A stretch of DNA of 64,000 nucleotides from Colias croceus (lineage: Eukaryota; Arthropoda; Insecta; Lepidoptera; Pieridae). The translations under genes and the position numbers were made by a program. The notes below the pieces were generated by a model that worked only from the letters and a program-made list of their open reading frames with translations, had not been told where the DNA came from and did no database searches. Each line of letters begins with the position of its first letter. Within the stretch, counting starts at the first letter, position 1. The stretch is from contig NC_059555.1 of assembly GCF_905220415.1 (NCBI RefSeq), positions 3,038,001-3,102,000 on the forward strand, given 5' to 3'. This document shows, one piece after another, positions 46,701 through 56,500 of the stretch.

Positions 46701-46843
46701 CATTAGCTTACGCAGCTCAAGATCTGCGTTGTGCTGGAATAATAAACAGACATCTTGACGAAGATATATTAGAAGCATTTGAGCATAAGAATATATGTGA
46801 GACGTACCTACTGAATGCGGATACTTTTATGACCACTAATTAG
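28668..46843 (+). CDS. Fatty acid synthase-like gene 1 (3' portion; possible pseudogene)
   Basis: Split gene, about 28 exons in the window, each bounded by ag/gt and open: 28668-28851, 28934-29082, 29240-29421, 29839-29958, 30526-30635, 30815-31005, 32438-32598, 32837-33079, 34497-34614, 34689-34855, about 36605-36665, 36756-37181, 38485-38634, 38755-38870, 39083-39233, 39531-39702, 40163-40275, 41080-41244, 41767-41939, 42339-42488, 42847-43056, 43155-43263, 43523-43680, 43932-44082, 44230-44377, 45151-45330, 45877-45979, 46275-46843. Domain order is that of animal type I FAS (MAT, DH, pseudo-methyltransferase, ER, KR, ACP, TE), acting as a cytosolic multienzyme. The ketosynthase and the front of MAT are missing; the first exon starts after an acceptor, so upstream exons lie left of the window or are lost. 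Two defects: a transposon in the exon at 34,689 and a 1-nt frameshift in the exon at 43,523. Stop TAG at 46,841; aataaa follows near 46,858. Confidence 0.85.
29515..29780. repeat. Interspersed repeat in gene 1 intron
   Basis: The stretch from aaataaataaataaatattt through acggcacgatctgatccc, ggtttcc-like text and catcacacaaatatt to ggcagggttactaagtacc matches a tail sequence I recall from many lepidopteran interspersed repeats. It is probably a decayed LINE or SINE. The assignment is from memory. Confidence 0.5.
30526..33079 (+). CDS. Gene 1, dehydratase (DH) domain
   Basis: Exons 30526-30635, 30815-31005, 32438-32598 and 32837-33079 form the double hot-dog dehydratase, which removes water from the beta-hydroxyacyl intermediate. 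The catalytic-His motif reads LRGHIIKG across an exon junction, but the Pro expected in HxxxGxxxxP is replaced by Arg (NYYRFSA). The second half keeps DxxxQ as IDGLLQ. So the His/Asp pair is present while the surrounding loop is altered. The 1.43 kb intron between 31,005 and 32,438 holds a truncated LINE. Confidence 0.82.
31200..32430 (+). mobile_element. 5'-truncated LINE in gene 1 intron (reverse transcriptase C-terminal half)
   Basis: The open frame begins inside the catalytic motif (YADDLQLYI, near 31,203) and continues through SWADSNSLVLN, NLGVILDDGMRFEDHV and HNACARF to a stop at 32,095. This is the palm end and thumb of a LINE reverse transcriptase. About 300 bp of 3' UTR follow, ending in a (TTTCTA)n-type tail at 32,410-32,430. 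It lies in the sense orientation of gene 1, directly before the acceptor of the exon at 32,438. It belongs to a different LINE family from the one at 23,983. Confidence 0.82.
32720..32764. repeat. Perfect 19-bp inverted repeat in gene 1 intron
   Basis: Arms at 32,720-32,738 and 32,746-32,764 (starting GTAGAAATTGCC) are exact reverse complements around a 7-nt loop. It follows an aaataaataaatatttcagg stretch and may be the end of a small transposon. Confidence 0.7.
33104..34167. mobile_element. Non-autonomous Helitron-like element with 5' fold-back, copy 2
   Basis: Same family and orientation as the copy at 18,328, and near-identical over the arms, the ~580 bp tail and the terminal GGGGGCAC/GTGCCCCC hairpin. 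It sits 24 bp after the donor of the exon ending at 33,079. The flanks are tatta | tcaata, again A|T with no target duplication. The fold-back loop is longer here by about 35 bp. Confidence 0.6.
34497..37181 (+). CDS. Gene 1, post-DH / pseudo-methyltransferase region with inserted transposon
   Basis: The exon 34497-34614 begins with CGGVLIENL, the conserved start of the region after DH. The next exon (34,689) reads EASALCVLLQIV and runs to EHEH at about 34,853, where a transposon begins. The same exon appears to resume near 36,605 (KKLLHNVDVFFVNDL) and ends at 36,665. In gene 2 the matching exon is continuous (57,195-57,437). The following exon is 426 bp. Read unspliced, the frame meets TAA at 34,857. 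Splicing GT 34,856 to the AG at 36,603-36,604 keeps the frame; the nearer AG at 36,599-36,600 does not. This region is structural in animal FAS. Confidence 0.7.
34855..36587. mobile_element. DNA transposon (non-autonomous) inserted in a gene 1 exon
   Basis: Terminal inverted repeats: left GGTAAACGCAGGTATTAACG, right (reverse complement) GGTAAACGCAGCTATCAACG. It is about 1.73 kb, AT-rich, and has no transposase frame. A motif related to CTATTACCGACCC recurs inside in both orientations (near 35,048, 35,090, 35,130, 35,690, 35,722, 35,770, 36,115 and 36,537), like scattered transposase-binding sites. I find no clear target-site duplication, so the superfamily is undetermined. The left end provides GTAAAC, a plausible splice donor. 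Confidence 0.72.
37320..37545. repeat. Short interspersed repeat, 'cccgcg' family, gene 1 intron
   Basis: Contains ttcccgttcccgtgggattt, gtgttaatccaagttaccct, aatcggttcagtagttttta and a tail with tataatataata. Other copies lie at 41,290-41,505 and 50,650-50,880. It is a non-coding SINE- or MITE-like element. Confidence 0.65.
38485..41939 (+). CDS. Gene 1, enoyl reductase (ER) domain
   Basis: Exons 38485-38634, 38755-38870, 39083-39233, 39531-39702, 40163-40275, 41080-41244 and 41767-41939. ER reduces the enoyl double bond with NADPH. Family hallmarks are YAGINDLD, LDYSGVT, PEHWTLEDAATVPLAY and the intact dinucleotide loop VLIHSGTGALGQAA, then EVYTTVSD and NSRDITF. It closes with KHRGRVLID, the usual ER end. 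Nothing essential to cofactor binding is visibly lost, in contrast to the KR domain. Confidence 0.85.
39779..39981. mobile_element. MITE with TTA target duplication (PIF/Harbinger-like), gene 1 intron
   Basis: Terminal inverted repeat GGCTGGTTGCAGAGCTTGA with its reverse complement at the right end, flanked by TTA at 39,776-39,778 and 39,982-39,984. A 3-bp TTA/TWA duplication and GG-starting ends are typical of PIF/Harbinger-derived MITEs. The 203 bp element has no coding capacity. Confidence 0.72.
40709..40753. repeat. (CA)n microsatellite
   Basis: About 22 uninterrupted CA dinucleotides in the intron of gene 1 between the exons ending at 40,275 and starting at 41,080. Confidence 0.95.
40840..41060 (+). 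mobile_element. LINE 3'-end fragment, gene 1 intron
   Basis: The stretch tgtgtggaaggcgtcggtcg, then gaggcgatcgtcgagttc, ends in actaaataaacga and a T-run of about 17. It resembles the 3' UTR and tail of a LINE or processed transcript. It sits just upstream of the exon starting at 41,080. Confidence 0.45.
41290..41505. repeat. Short interspersed repeat, 'cccgcg' family, gene 1 intron
   Basis: Second copy of the family described at 37,320, from ccgcccgcggcttcgcccg to tataatattagtagga. This is the most complete copy in the window. Confidence 0.7.
41942..42158. mobile_element. ~220-bp MITE-like element, copy 1
   Basis: Begins 2-3 bp after the donor of the exon ending at 41,939. It contains ACGTGACAACGTC near the left end and its reverse complement near the right end, with a GC-rich middle (cgctcgttccgcgctctcgc). 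A second copy lies at 53,117-53,325. It has no coding capacity. Confidence 0.65.
42339..43680 (+). CDS. Gene 1, degenerate ketoreductase (KR) domain with frameshift
   Basis: Exons 42339-42488, 42847-43056, 43155-43263 and 43523-43680. The fold can be followed by position and by SDNDVLAMQLVDRLVDRGVR, but the Gly-rich NADPH loop (GGLGGFG in active FAS) reads SDNDVLA. The active-site Ser/Tyr stretch (SS...NYGxANS) is replaced by a shorter segment, INNENVIGEQ. Ketoreduction is therefore unlikely. The last exon is 158 bp, where phase 0 entry and phase 1 exit require length 1 mod 3. The frame must shift by one near 43,605-43,640, and the unshifted frame meets TAA at 43,640. Confidence 0.78.
42620..42818. 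repeat. Short interspersed repeat, 'agctgctccgcg' family, gene 1 intron
   Basis: Runs from gactagctgctccgcgcg through gatagcgcgttc-like text and a (CAAA)n run to tataatattagtatagat. The inverted copy at 44,448-44,636 and a partial one after it show it is dispersed. Non-coding. Confidence 0.65.
43932..44377 (+). CDS. Gene 1, acyl-carrier-like domain without the carrier serine
   Basis: Exons 43932-44082 and 44230-44377. In active FAS the carrier motif is LGMDS, with Ser bearing phosphopantetheine. Here it reads LSDLGMDVDRAQ: the Ser is replaced by Val. The helical frame after it (AVQAGLKNEY) is retained. The second exon is the ACP-TE linker, rich in acidic residues and ending NSASM. Without the Ser this domain cannot carry an acyl chain in the usual way. 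Confidence 0.8.
44445..44990. repeat. Cluster of three nested short interspersed repeats, gene 1 intron
   Basis: Two head-to-tail copies of the 42,620 family in reverse orientation start at about 44,448 and 44,637. The second is interrupted near 44,762 by a copy of the 48,500 family, which ends in cgaagccggggcgaaccact, after which the host repeat resumes. The order of insertion can be read from the nesting. Confidence 0.65.
45151..46843 (+). CDS. Gene 1, thioesterase-like C-terminal domain, nucleophile lost
   Basis: Exons 45151-45330, 45877-45979 and 46275-46843. The alpha/beta-hydrolase start is FLCIVPGVEGHYKRF. The nucleophile elbow, GYSFG in animal FAS, reads LLGYESGVIIALEM, so Glu stands where Ser should be. 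I do not see the C-terminal GDH-type catalytic His segment. The long last exon (569 bp) contains PNGIQMQF and LIETAYSRI, also found in gene 2, and ends in TAG. Fatty acid release by hydrolysis is unlikely. Confidence 0.82.
45660..45850. repeat. Short interspersed repeat with (GTCT)n, gene 1 intron
   Basis: Runs from catactaatattataaatgc through tctgtctgtctgtctgtt to ggcgaagccggggcggac-type text and cactagtaa. The inverted copy lies at 50,140-50,325 beside an exon of gene 2. Confidence 0.65.
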
Positions 46844-48894
46844 TTCACTTTGTGTTGAATAAATAAACGGTTTTATGAATTTATTATTAGTTTTATTACC
46901 ACAGTAGCTTTCTAAGTAGCTTCAGAAGGAAATTTTATACCTACTTTGATCCACAAAAAAGTATTATAGGTACATACTAAAAGTATACTAATAACTAATC
47001 CATAATAGTCTTACGTATAAATTAAGTAGGACACAAATAAGCAATAACATATAATTTATAACAATATTTACTCAATTATATATTTTATTATGTAAATTTG
47101 AAGAATAACTAAAACCTTGATCTATCAGCTTATAATTGGGAGTACCTAACAGATATTATTTTAATGTCTTTTTCACCTATGATGATCAATGATCATTCCT
47201 GTTACACTTCATCGTGTTCCGAATTATTACGTATTTTATGTTTAAAAAGCAAAAATAATTTTAGTGCATAATATATTTATTTTATGGCGGCATTATTACC
47301 AAAAATATAAAAATGAAACATCTTAAGCTTATAAAACAAAAACAGTATTGTTTAATTTAATATAATTAAAAATTAAATAAAATATCACAAAAAAATAATA
47401 CCTACGCAATTCGTGTACATGATAATATGGATCGTTGAAAAATCATAGAGTTGGAAAATCATAAAATCGGCGCCTATCTCGTGATCGTTTGTCAATCGAG
47501 TCAATCATCCGTACGAGTGCGTCAGCCTTGTATACAACTTGCATTTTTATATTGATTCTTTACTTCTGTTATTGTTGACTTTTTTTGCTGTTGTTTGCTA
47601 AGTTTCCTTAGTTAATTAATGGCGAAATGCCGAAAAAACTATAATATTATTTGGTACTTTATTCAAATCGATTTCATTTCCATATAAAATATTATCGATT
47701 ATCGGAAACAATTGATACGATTTCAGTAAAGAACATCTCTACACGTGTCAAAAATCGATGTGTCACAGACACAGAGTCACAGAAATCATCTTAAGGTGAA
47801 AATAGCTTTTTTGCAAAAACTATATCTTCCAAATCCCAGTTCTATGTTCTATGATGAAAGATTGATGTCCTGTCCAGGATTTTCCCAGTCAACCCAATTT
47901 TAATACATTTTTTAATACACTAAATTTATTATAAAATTGGTCTCATTCTATTATCACGCCGTTGCATTTCGACTTATATTCGGATCTTAGACCACATGGG
48001 AACATGGATACGTGAGGCATGAATTCATTCTCTAATGTAACTTGCAATGGGACTTAACAAGACCAAATAAATCAATTGAATCATATAAATAATATTGGAT
48101 AAACGTGGTACCTATTTTATTTTTAACTATCGTTGTTTATTGTAGTGTATGTATGAAGAATACTATAAAATATAAAAATACCTACATATTTCATAAATCA
48201 ATCGTCAAAACGATACCCTAATAAAGAAACTGTACTTATTTATTGACTCATGCTACGGGCTACCACAAAGCGGTGTGATGGATTTCATTGATGAGTGGAG
48301 TTAAGTAAATCGTCCACTGCTTTCTGGAAAGTAGGACTGATAAAATCTAGGTATCTTTCATGATCGTTTCGGGGCTTAACGGGGCTATTGGAAAAAAAAT
48401 TAATACAATCGGTTCAGTAGATTAAGAGCATACAACGTCACAAACTCACAAATTCATAAACTTTATATCTTTCAATACTGTTAATTTATAGAACTACTAG
48501 CTTACCGCCCGCGGCTTCGCCCGCTTTCTCTAAAACGATGAGATTTAAACTATTCTATCTCTCAAGTTAGATCGAACTGCACATGGTGTGCGAATTTTAT
48601 TATAATCGGTTATGTGGTTTAGGTGTCCATTGAGGACAAACATTGTGACACGAGATTTATATATATTAGAATATAGATTAAGAATAGATAATATTTAAAT
48701 GTGGCATCTTAAACGTGAGCTTAACACCATAGGGCAAGGACTTTCATTAACTCTGTAGCATATTTTTTATTTTAGGAAAAATAAAACAAAGTATAAACTC
48801 AACAACCCTAATTTTTATTCACATCACCTATGTAAAATTTATAAATAAAAAGCTTCATAATATATTATATTTGCATCTTGTTTATTGTATAATT
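46844..48894. other. Intergenic spacer between the 3' ends of the two FAS-like genes
   Basis: About 2.05 kb, AT-rich, between the stop codons of the convergent genes. It holds aataaa near 46,858 (gene 1 side) and tttatt near 48,881 (aataaa for gene 2 on the minus strand). A short interspersed repeat is at 48,500-48,680. I see no other gene in it. Confidence 0.75.
48500..48680. repeat. Short interspersed repeat in the intergenic spacer
   Basis: Runs from ctagcttaccgcccgcggct through gatcgaactgcacatggtgt and tgaggacaaacattgtgaca to atatatattaga. The reverse copy is within 44,762-44,940. Confidence 0.65.
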
Positions 48895-50505
48895 TTAAAT
48901 CATTGAAGTCGCATCCAAATTCAGAACATAGGTTTCGCAGAGATTCTTCTGTTCAAAAGCTTTTAAGATACCTTCCTCCAGATGTCTATTGACAATTGCA
49001 GCACATCTCATATCTTGAGTTGCGTATCCTAGCGGAGCGTCTAATTCATATTCAATAATTGGCTGTTCAGAATACTTCGATAGAGAATCTTTTTCAACCA
49101 TCGATTGGAATTTATCAGAGATATCCATTTTAGGCCTCATTAAGATAAGTTTCGATTTCAGTTTTTTAGGCTCAACCACATAGTTCCGAACATTAACGAT
49201 GCGGGAGTATGCAGATTCAATAAGTTCTTTAGTGTATTCAGCTGAATGTTCCACTTTTCCTAATAGACTACGAGCACAAATATTCAATTTTTCTTGCCAA
49301 GTAGTTGCTTTTTGGAACGTGTTCTCAAACATGTCTGTTTTGTTTTCAGTGATCAGCGTCATCATGTGCCTGCATACTCCTTCTTGTAACGCATTTTCAT
49401 CTTTGTATTCAATTAGTTGTGTTTCAAACTGTGCTTGGATTTCATTTGGTAAACCACCCAGACAAAACACAACGCCGGTTAGACCTAAAAGTAAATTATA
49501 TATTTTAGTAAAATTGTTTTTCTTATTCCCCTTAATCGTACTATACATAAATGCTGAAATGAATAATAAGTATACATTTTTATTCGAATATTTTCTAATT
49601 TAAAGTTTAATCATTAACTGTAATAATTGACCTGAGTCGTCCATGCTCTTTGAATAATGAATTATTTCATTAAAATCTTACCATGCTTTTCCAAAATAGC
49701 AGCCATCTCTAAAGCAACGATCACACCAGATTCAAAGCCAAGAAGATAAAATTTCTTCAGTTCGGTCAATTGCAAGAAGCTCTGAAATAATATTAAAATT
49801 AGATTAAACATCTTATAATTCATATCGATGACACAAAATCAGATATGCATAAGTATAGTTTAGAGAACAATAATGTTTGAATTTACGAAGTAGAGACTAG
49901 TGTTATTGTGTCAATATGTGTTGTTCCTAGTTCTTAGACTTATGAAGTCCTCTTTACAATGCAGATGCAATCACCAATAAAAATCACAGATAGTGTTTGT
50001 GAAAGGGCATAAATGTTTCTACAATGATCGGCCATCATTGTAGAAACTCATAATCGCCATAATGGCGACAATAGTTCAATCATTTGTTGGGCCAATGCTG
50101 TCCATTGTAACGTAATATAAGATGAATTTATAATGAACTAGTGGTCCGCCCCGGCTTCGCCCGTGGTACATAATATTTCGCAATAAAAAGTAGCCTATGT
50201 CCTTCCTCGGATATCAAAACATTTCCATACCAAATTTCATGAAAATTGGTTCAGTAGTTTAGGCGTGATTGAGTAACAGACAGACAGACAGAGTTACTTT
50301 AGCATTTATAATATTAGTAAGGATTAAGTACGTCAGCGAACCGCTGCGCCATTGTGCGCAGGTCTTCAGTGTATCTAATTGGAGGTTGCAGTGCTAGCGC
50401 GGGCAGCTTGAGACGCTCGCAAAGCACGGAGAAACGCGCGTGGTTCCCCTCCACGCCTGGCACCATGCACAGGAACACTTGGCTGGCGTCGAACTCGTTG
50501 TGAGC
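48895..50505 (-). CDS. Gene 2, thioesterase-like C-terminal domain, nucleophile lost
   Basis: Exons 50505-50332, 49781-49682 and 49484-48895. The domain starts FLCMVPGVEGNHARF. The nucleophile elbow reads LLGFESGVIVALEM, with Glu in place of Ser as in gene 1. The last exon keeps LIESAYSRIVNVRNY and YATQDMRCAAIVNRHLEEG, well conserved with gene 1, so the fold is probably maintained for a non-hydrolytic role. The first exon is GC-rich. Confidence 0.84.
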
Positions 50506-53500
50506 CTGTAATCATACAATTTAACAAAATATATGGTCCGTTAGTGTTGATGATGGATTGTTTTTACACCGAAACCATTGCTCGGACATCACCATAAACT
50601 GTTTGTAATAGATGCAAAGGCCAACGACGACGAGTATATTATAAGTTCTAGCTTTCCGCCCGCGGCTTCACCCGCGTTTACAAACAAGAACCTGCATATT
50701 TCCCGTTCCCGTAGGATTTCTCAAATAAAACCTATCCTATGTGTTAATCACTGTTACCCTCTATAAGTGTGCCACATTGTAATCACTAATCAGTTTAGTA
50801 GTATTTGCGTGAAAGAGTAACAAATATTCACATACACATACATCAATCCTCCAAAACTTTCGCAAGTAGGATAGGATAACATCTTTATTTTTTATTTGAT
50901 TTTGAACATTTATTGCATTAAAATCAACATAAAAAATTTTAAAAATAATTTTGTTTGCGTGGATTGCATTCATTATTCCTATTAACGCAGTTGGGTTTCT
51001 TACCATAGCTGAACTGTTTGTTAAGGTTGGCAAGAAAGTCATTTCCGTTGTAGCCAAAAGTTCGTCTCGATCCACGGATGAGTAAAACGTGGCCAAGCCT
51101 TTTGGTTGTACAAAATCTTTTTCAAGTACCGATTCTTGTATTTCACGTAACCTGAAAAATAGATTTTTGTTTGAAAATTCACCAATTTTATTTATTTGAT
51201 AGAAGATTTCGAAATTCAACGGCATTGAAGTTCATTTCTGGCTTTGGATTGAAGCATGCCGTCTATTTGTTAACCGACTTCAAAAAAAGGAGGAGGTTAT
51301 CAATTCGGCCGATACGTTTTTTTTTATTTTATGTATGTACACCTATTTCTCCGAGGTTTCTGAACCGATTTACGTGATTCTTTTTTTGTTCGATGCGGGA
51401 TGGTGTCCCATAAAAATTTTATTCAGATAGGCCCAGTAGTTTTTATTTTATGAGCATTTTTGTCGGTATTTGTAAATGAAAACAAGTTTGAAGTCGGTTG
51501 TTTTTAACGCAGTTATCACTTGTTATATCAATAGTTACGATACGATAATATTGATGGGTAGTTATGTAGATTATTAATTAAAATACTAGACTAGCATCAA
51601 CCTGTATAACTTACTGTTGAACGGTTAGATTCAAAATGGTATCCTTCTCAAACCATGTGTCATACTGGTCTCTTAAATAAGCCTGCAGTATTAATGCTTT
51701 TTCTGGCTCAACTTGTAACTGTTGTAAGGTTGTATCGTCATTAACGATTTCTGGCAATTGAATTTCTAAAAAAATAAATACAGAATTAGAACATCACGTA
51801 ATATAGAAAAATTTATAAATATTTCAATTCATCAGATTCTTGAGTCATACCTGCCAATGTACAAATTTCTTGAAGTAAATATGTACTTGGAGAAGGAATG
51901 TGTGCTATGGTTGTAGCTTTTTCGGATAATATTGCTCTTTCAATAGTGTTGATGATATTATTATTTGACAGCGATTGTCCATTGTCATTCTGAAAATATG
52001 ATATTTATATACTATTTTATTTAAGTTCATTCATATTTTTTGCGTGATACGCATTCAGGATGAAGACAATTTGATACCATATATTGACAGTTTTATATCA
52101 ATAGATGTAATTTTTTTATGTCAGAGCATGTTAGTGCTGATTTACACAGGGTCAGTAGACAAGTCAGTCGCGGCGCCGAATTTCGGCGCCGAATTTTGAC
52201 TTTAACCACAGCTTTAACTGTCTTATACTTCAAGCCTCTGTACTGACTTCAAATCTGTTTACACAGGGTTTTTTTCGGGTCAGCACTGATTTGCCTCGAA
52301 TTTGTAGTCAGTTACTGACCCTGTGTAAATCAGCACTTATGTTAAGTGGTCATGACGGCTCAAAAACATTAGATCACTGGTAACATTAGATCCAAGTACC
52401 TTAGTTAATACCTACTGTTATACAAATTCGTATTTATAAATAAGTACCTGTTTAATCAACGGAATCTTGATAAATGTGGCCGGCAGATTACAATTACGTC
52501 TCATTAAACAAATCTTTTCTCCAGTCATATGATTTTCATTGATCACAGCGAAGTATCTGAAACGTAAAATATATGAATGGATAAAGCTATTACAATTAAA
52601 TAAACAGAAAGATAAAATTGTTACAATTAAATTGGTAAAAAATTTCATGTCTTATTAACTCAGGCCCCGGAATCACAGACACAATAGAAAATCTATTGTG
52701 TCGTGGACCGATCGGGCCGCTCGGGGCTCAATGGGATATAATTTCTATAGTATCTAGAAATGTTTATTAAGATGTTGACGTTGATTCGTATATTTTTATC
52801 CTGCAAAATGTTAGTATCATAAATTGGTACTCACTTTAATTTGGAAGCGTCCTTCCTAGCCTTAGCATCCAAATTAGCCAAACTAGAAACAACATTTTCC
52901 GAATTGCTGTTATTCGTGATAATTGCGAAAATTCCCTCAACTTCATTTGCAAGATTATCGTCTAATGTATTGAAACTATTATTCTTCTCCCACACATTCT
53001 CTATAGTGAGTTCAATTTGAACATCTAATTTTTCCCATGCTCTGAAAATATACAAGTTAAATGAAATCTTGGCTTACATTTAAAGCAAAGATGTTTTGCG
53101 TGAAGAAAAATAATTAAAAAAAATTGGTTGTCTGTAAAGTCGGTTTACTGACGATAGTTGAACGTGACAACGTCCGATTGTGCTTCTTTGTCGCTCGTTC
53201 CGCGATCTCGCTTGCACTTCAAGCCTTACATGGAACGCCTCAGAGCGAGGTAACGCCGCATAAGTAATCTTTTTTCGTGCGTGCAGCCGGCTCTATCGAA
53301 TTATAAGACGTTGTCACGTCAAAACCATATAATTTGATAATATTGATGACAAAACATCGATAGATGCACGTTAAACCGATTTCTGGCATGGCGACGCATG
53401 CTGTTTTTTATATATTACACTTACCTTATCTTATGTACCAAACTGTTTGATTTCTTTGAGGAAATCAGTTGTACCTTCCTCACTCCTTTTTCAATAAGGC

Positions 53501-56500
53501 GTTCAATGAGACGAATTGCCAGGACCTCGTTATCGGAAATAACGATGTGATAATTGTTCGACGAACTGCTTATTCTGTAATATTAAAATTACAGTAACTA
53601 ATTACGCAGATTAAAACAGTAATCACGTAATAACGATACTGTCTGGAAAAGTCATAATATTACAATATTTTCTTGAGCTGCGTCAGCAGGTGCACGCGTA
53701 GCCGCGCGCTATGCTATTCACTATTAAATAGTAAGTAAATGTTAAAAAAAGAGTGTGTGTACTTATGTAGGTACACGCGTTAGAAGTTATACTTCTTTGG
53801 CGTATGGAAAAAATACTAGAATATATAACTTGAACATGGTTATCAATTTTCATACCACCTAGAACTAATTTCATGCTGTTAAATTTAGGTGTCGGTGTGC
53901 GCGCGCATCGTAAAAATTCACTCTCATCATTTTTCTCCATCGCGCCAAAAGAAGTTTAACTTCAAAAATGTAATGTTGAAATTTTTGTCTAATTGAACAA
54001 ATAAATGTTTGAGTTTAAGTTTGAGTTTACAACTCACCTAATAGTCTATGATATTTCCCACTCACCTAGTCTCGGTATAGGGTATGTTCTGGTTCATGTC
54101 GATGAGCACGCGGCCGCGGTGGCGGCTGGCGGCGAGCAGGCGGAACGCGCGCGCCGCGTCGCTCGGCGCGAACGTGAGCCGCGTCAGCGGGCACACGTAG
54201 CCGCGCGCTATGCCTTCGCTGATCAGCACTTGGAGGCGCTAAATAAAACCTTGTTATTAGACAATATACCTCAGAGTCCTCAGACCATGGGAGCAACAGG
54301 TGTTAAAAATTCTAACATTTGCACGTCTGTGTCAAATTTAAAAGAAGAAAAAAACATTTCTAATTTATTTCACTACCTTGTTTTAGACTAAAAACTTACT
54401 TTCATATCACTTTCGTTGTTGTATTTAAAGATGGACGAGATGTCGACGGCAGCAAATGATCTACTTTTTGTCATATTGTACATTCCGTATGAGAAGTCTT
54501 CATTAGTTTGAACCATTCCTGTGTCTATTACAACACCAGACGCTGCACAACACTTGATGGAAATCTTAAAGAAAAATAAAGAAAATCTTAAAATACAATT
54601 ATTTATTTCAAATACGTCCGTCGTATACTAATTATTCTTCGTAAACGCTTGGGATCGTTATCATAAGATTAAAATTTCGCATAAAATTTCTTCTTACATT
54701 TTTGAGTTCTCCTTTGACGCAGTTAAGAGTAATGTCACAACCATAGCCTTGAGTGCGAGATAAAACCATATCTCCAAATGTAACATCCCTTGAATTACCG
54801 ATGTGGTCATCTGTAAAATTGTACCTCATTAGAAAGAATATAAAAAATCTCGATTTGCACCTCGATTCATATTTTGTTTTCACTTGAACGAAGTAGTATA
54901 AAATAATATAAGTATAATAAATATAAGTAGTATGAATTAGGAAAAGCCAAGGCACAAATTTTATAAATTTTGTAAAATTATCAGCAAAAACATCAAATAA
55001 AAATACCAGATCTATAATTAAATATATTAACGAAACATTTTTCGAAAAACAGACGGACGGATGTCTGAAGAATTGAAAATTTACCTTTCAGTTTTGGGAA
55101 CAGCCTCTTCAAGAAGTGTTTCTTGCTTTTATCGCTAACGGTTGTGAACACTTCGCAATTATGAGCAAGGCAAATAGATATAGCAGCTTGGCCTAAAGCG
55201 CCAGTACCACCGTGAATCAAAACATTCATTCCAGGGAATAGTTTTTGCTTGATAGCCTTAAATAAATAAAAATATATAAATTATAATATAGACGTCAGTA
55301 ATGGGTTCGCAATTGAGCTCTTAGAGCCAGCGCGCACGAGCAACTTTGTCTCCGCAACTATTTTGTCTCTCCCACCCATGGGCTAGTAATATGAAAGTGC
55401 GCGCACGTAGCGACGCAACTCCCCATACAAATTGATGGGAGACACAAAATAGTTGCGGAGACAAAGTTGCTCGTGCGCGCTGGCTCTAAGTGTGCATTCC
55501 ATGCTTTTTAGAGATAAGGCAATTCAATCTTAATATTTCTCATAATAATACCAAAATATGCTAAGATTTAGCTATTAGTAAACACGTTACTGCATGTGTT
55601 ATCTTTTATCAAATAAAACTAATCAACTAACCAATTTATTGATCACTCATGTCTGTATTCAAACATAAGTATAAACAAAATCAATTGGAAACAGAAAGTA
55701 CAATACAAGAAACTCACCAGGCAATAAAATGCTTGAGCATACGCTAGAGGAACAGTTGCTGCGTCTTCCAAATTCCATGTTTCTGGAACCGGCCACAGAA
55801 GATTCAGGTTTGCCTTCACTCTACTTCTTATAGTTCCACCCTCTATTAACCCCATTACGCGTACACCTCTGGACAAAATATGTTTAGTTAATACATCATG
55901 TTTACATTTCTATATTTCTACAAGATTTCTGCATATTGGTTGAGTCTTGATTAGTTTTACTGACATTTATTTCAGGTATTTTTAAATCGATATAACTCCA
56001 TTGTATTTATTGCAACTGATCTACGTAAAATGCCCCTAGTACTATTACTTGCTCTGTGGCTTCTGTTATTATTATTGTCTTTGTTAGGGATCATTTTTAT
56101 TTAACTTACTTATCTGTTACACCACTGAAGTCCATTCCGTAACAATTCTTCTTTACATTTGCATAACTAACTTCGCCTGATGCCCTCTTGATATCGATAT
56201 CATTAACACCAGCATAATGTACCTTTGAAAAGCGATATAGTTCTTTCATTGCTATTTCTGCATAAAAATTATAATATTTTAAAGAAAACAACGAAAACTT
56301 ACGTTTACATTAATTCCGGCACCCGTCGGTTCAGGTGCTTCAACCCACTCTAGTGAATTGATGTCTCCAATTTGTCCACTTTGCAGCATCACGTCATTAT
56401 TTGCTTCGGGCAACTCGTTGATTGGTAAATAGTATAAGCCACCCCATTCACCCTAGAAACATAGAATTTAAAAGTTATATGATACAATTTGAAATCAAAC

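Noticed and set aside
52670..52740. Possible small gene around the GC-rich patch near 52,680
   Set aside because: The patch is short, lies in a gene 2 intron, and has no sustained frame or splice signals.
54005..54391. 128-codon plus-strand open frame rich in Ala/Arg
   Set aside because: It is antisense to the GC-rich ER exon of gene 2; high GC removes stops in the other frames.
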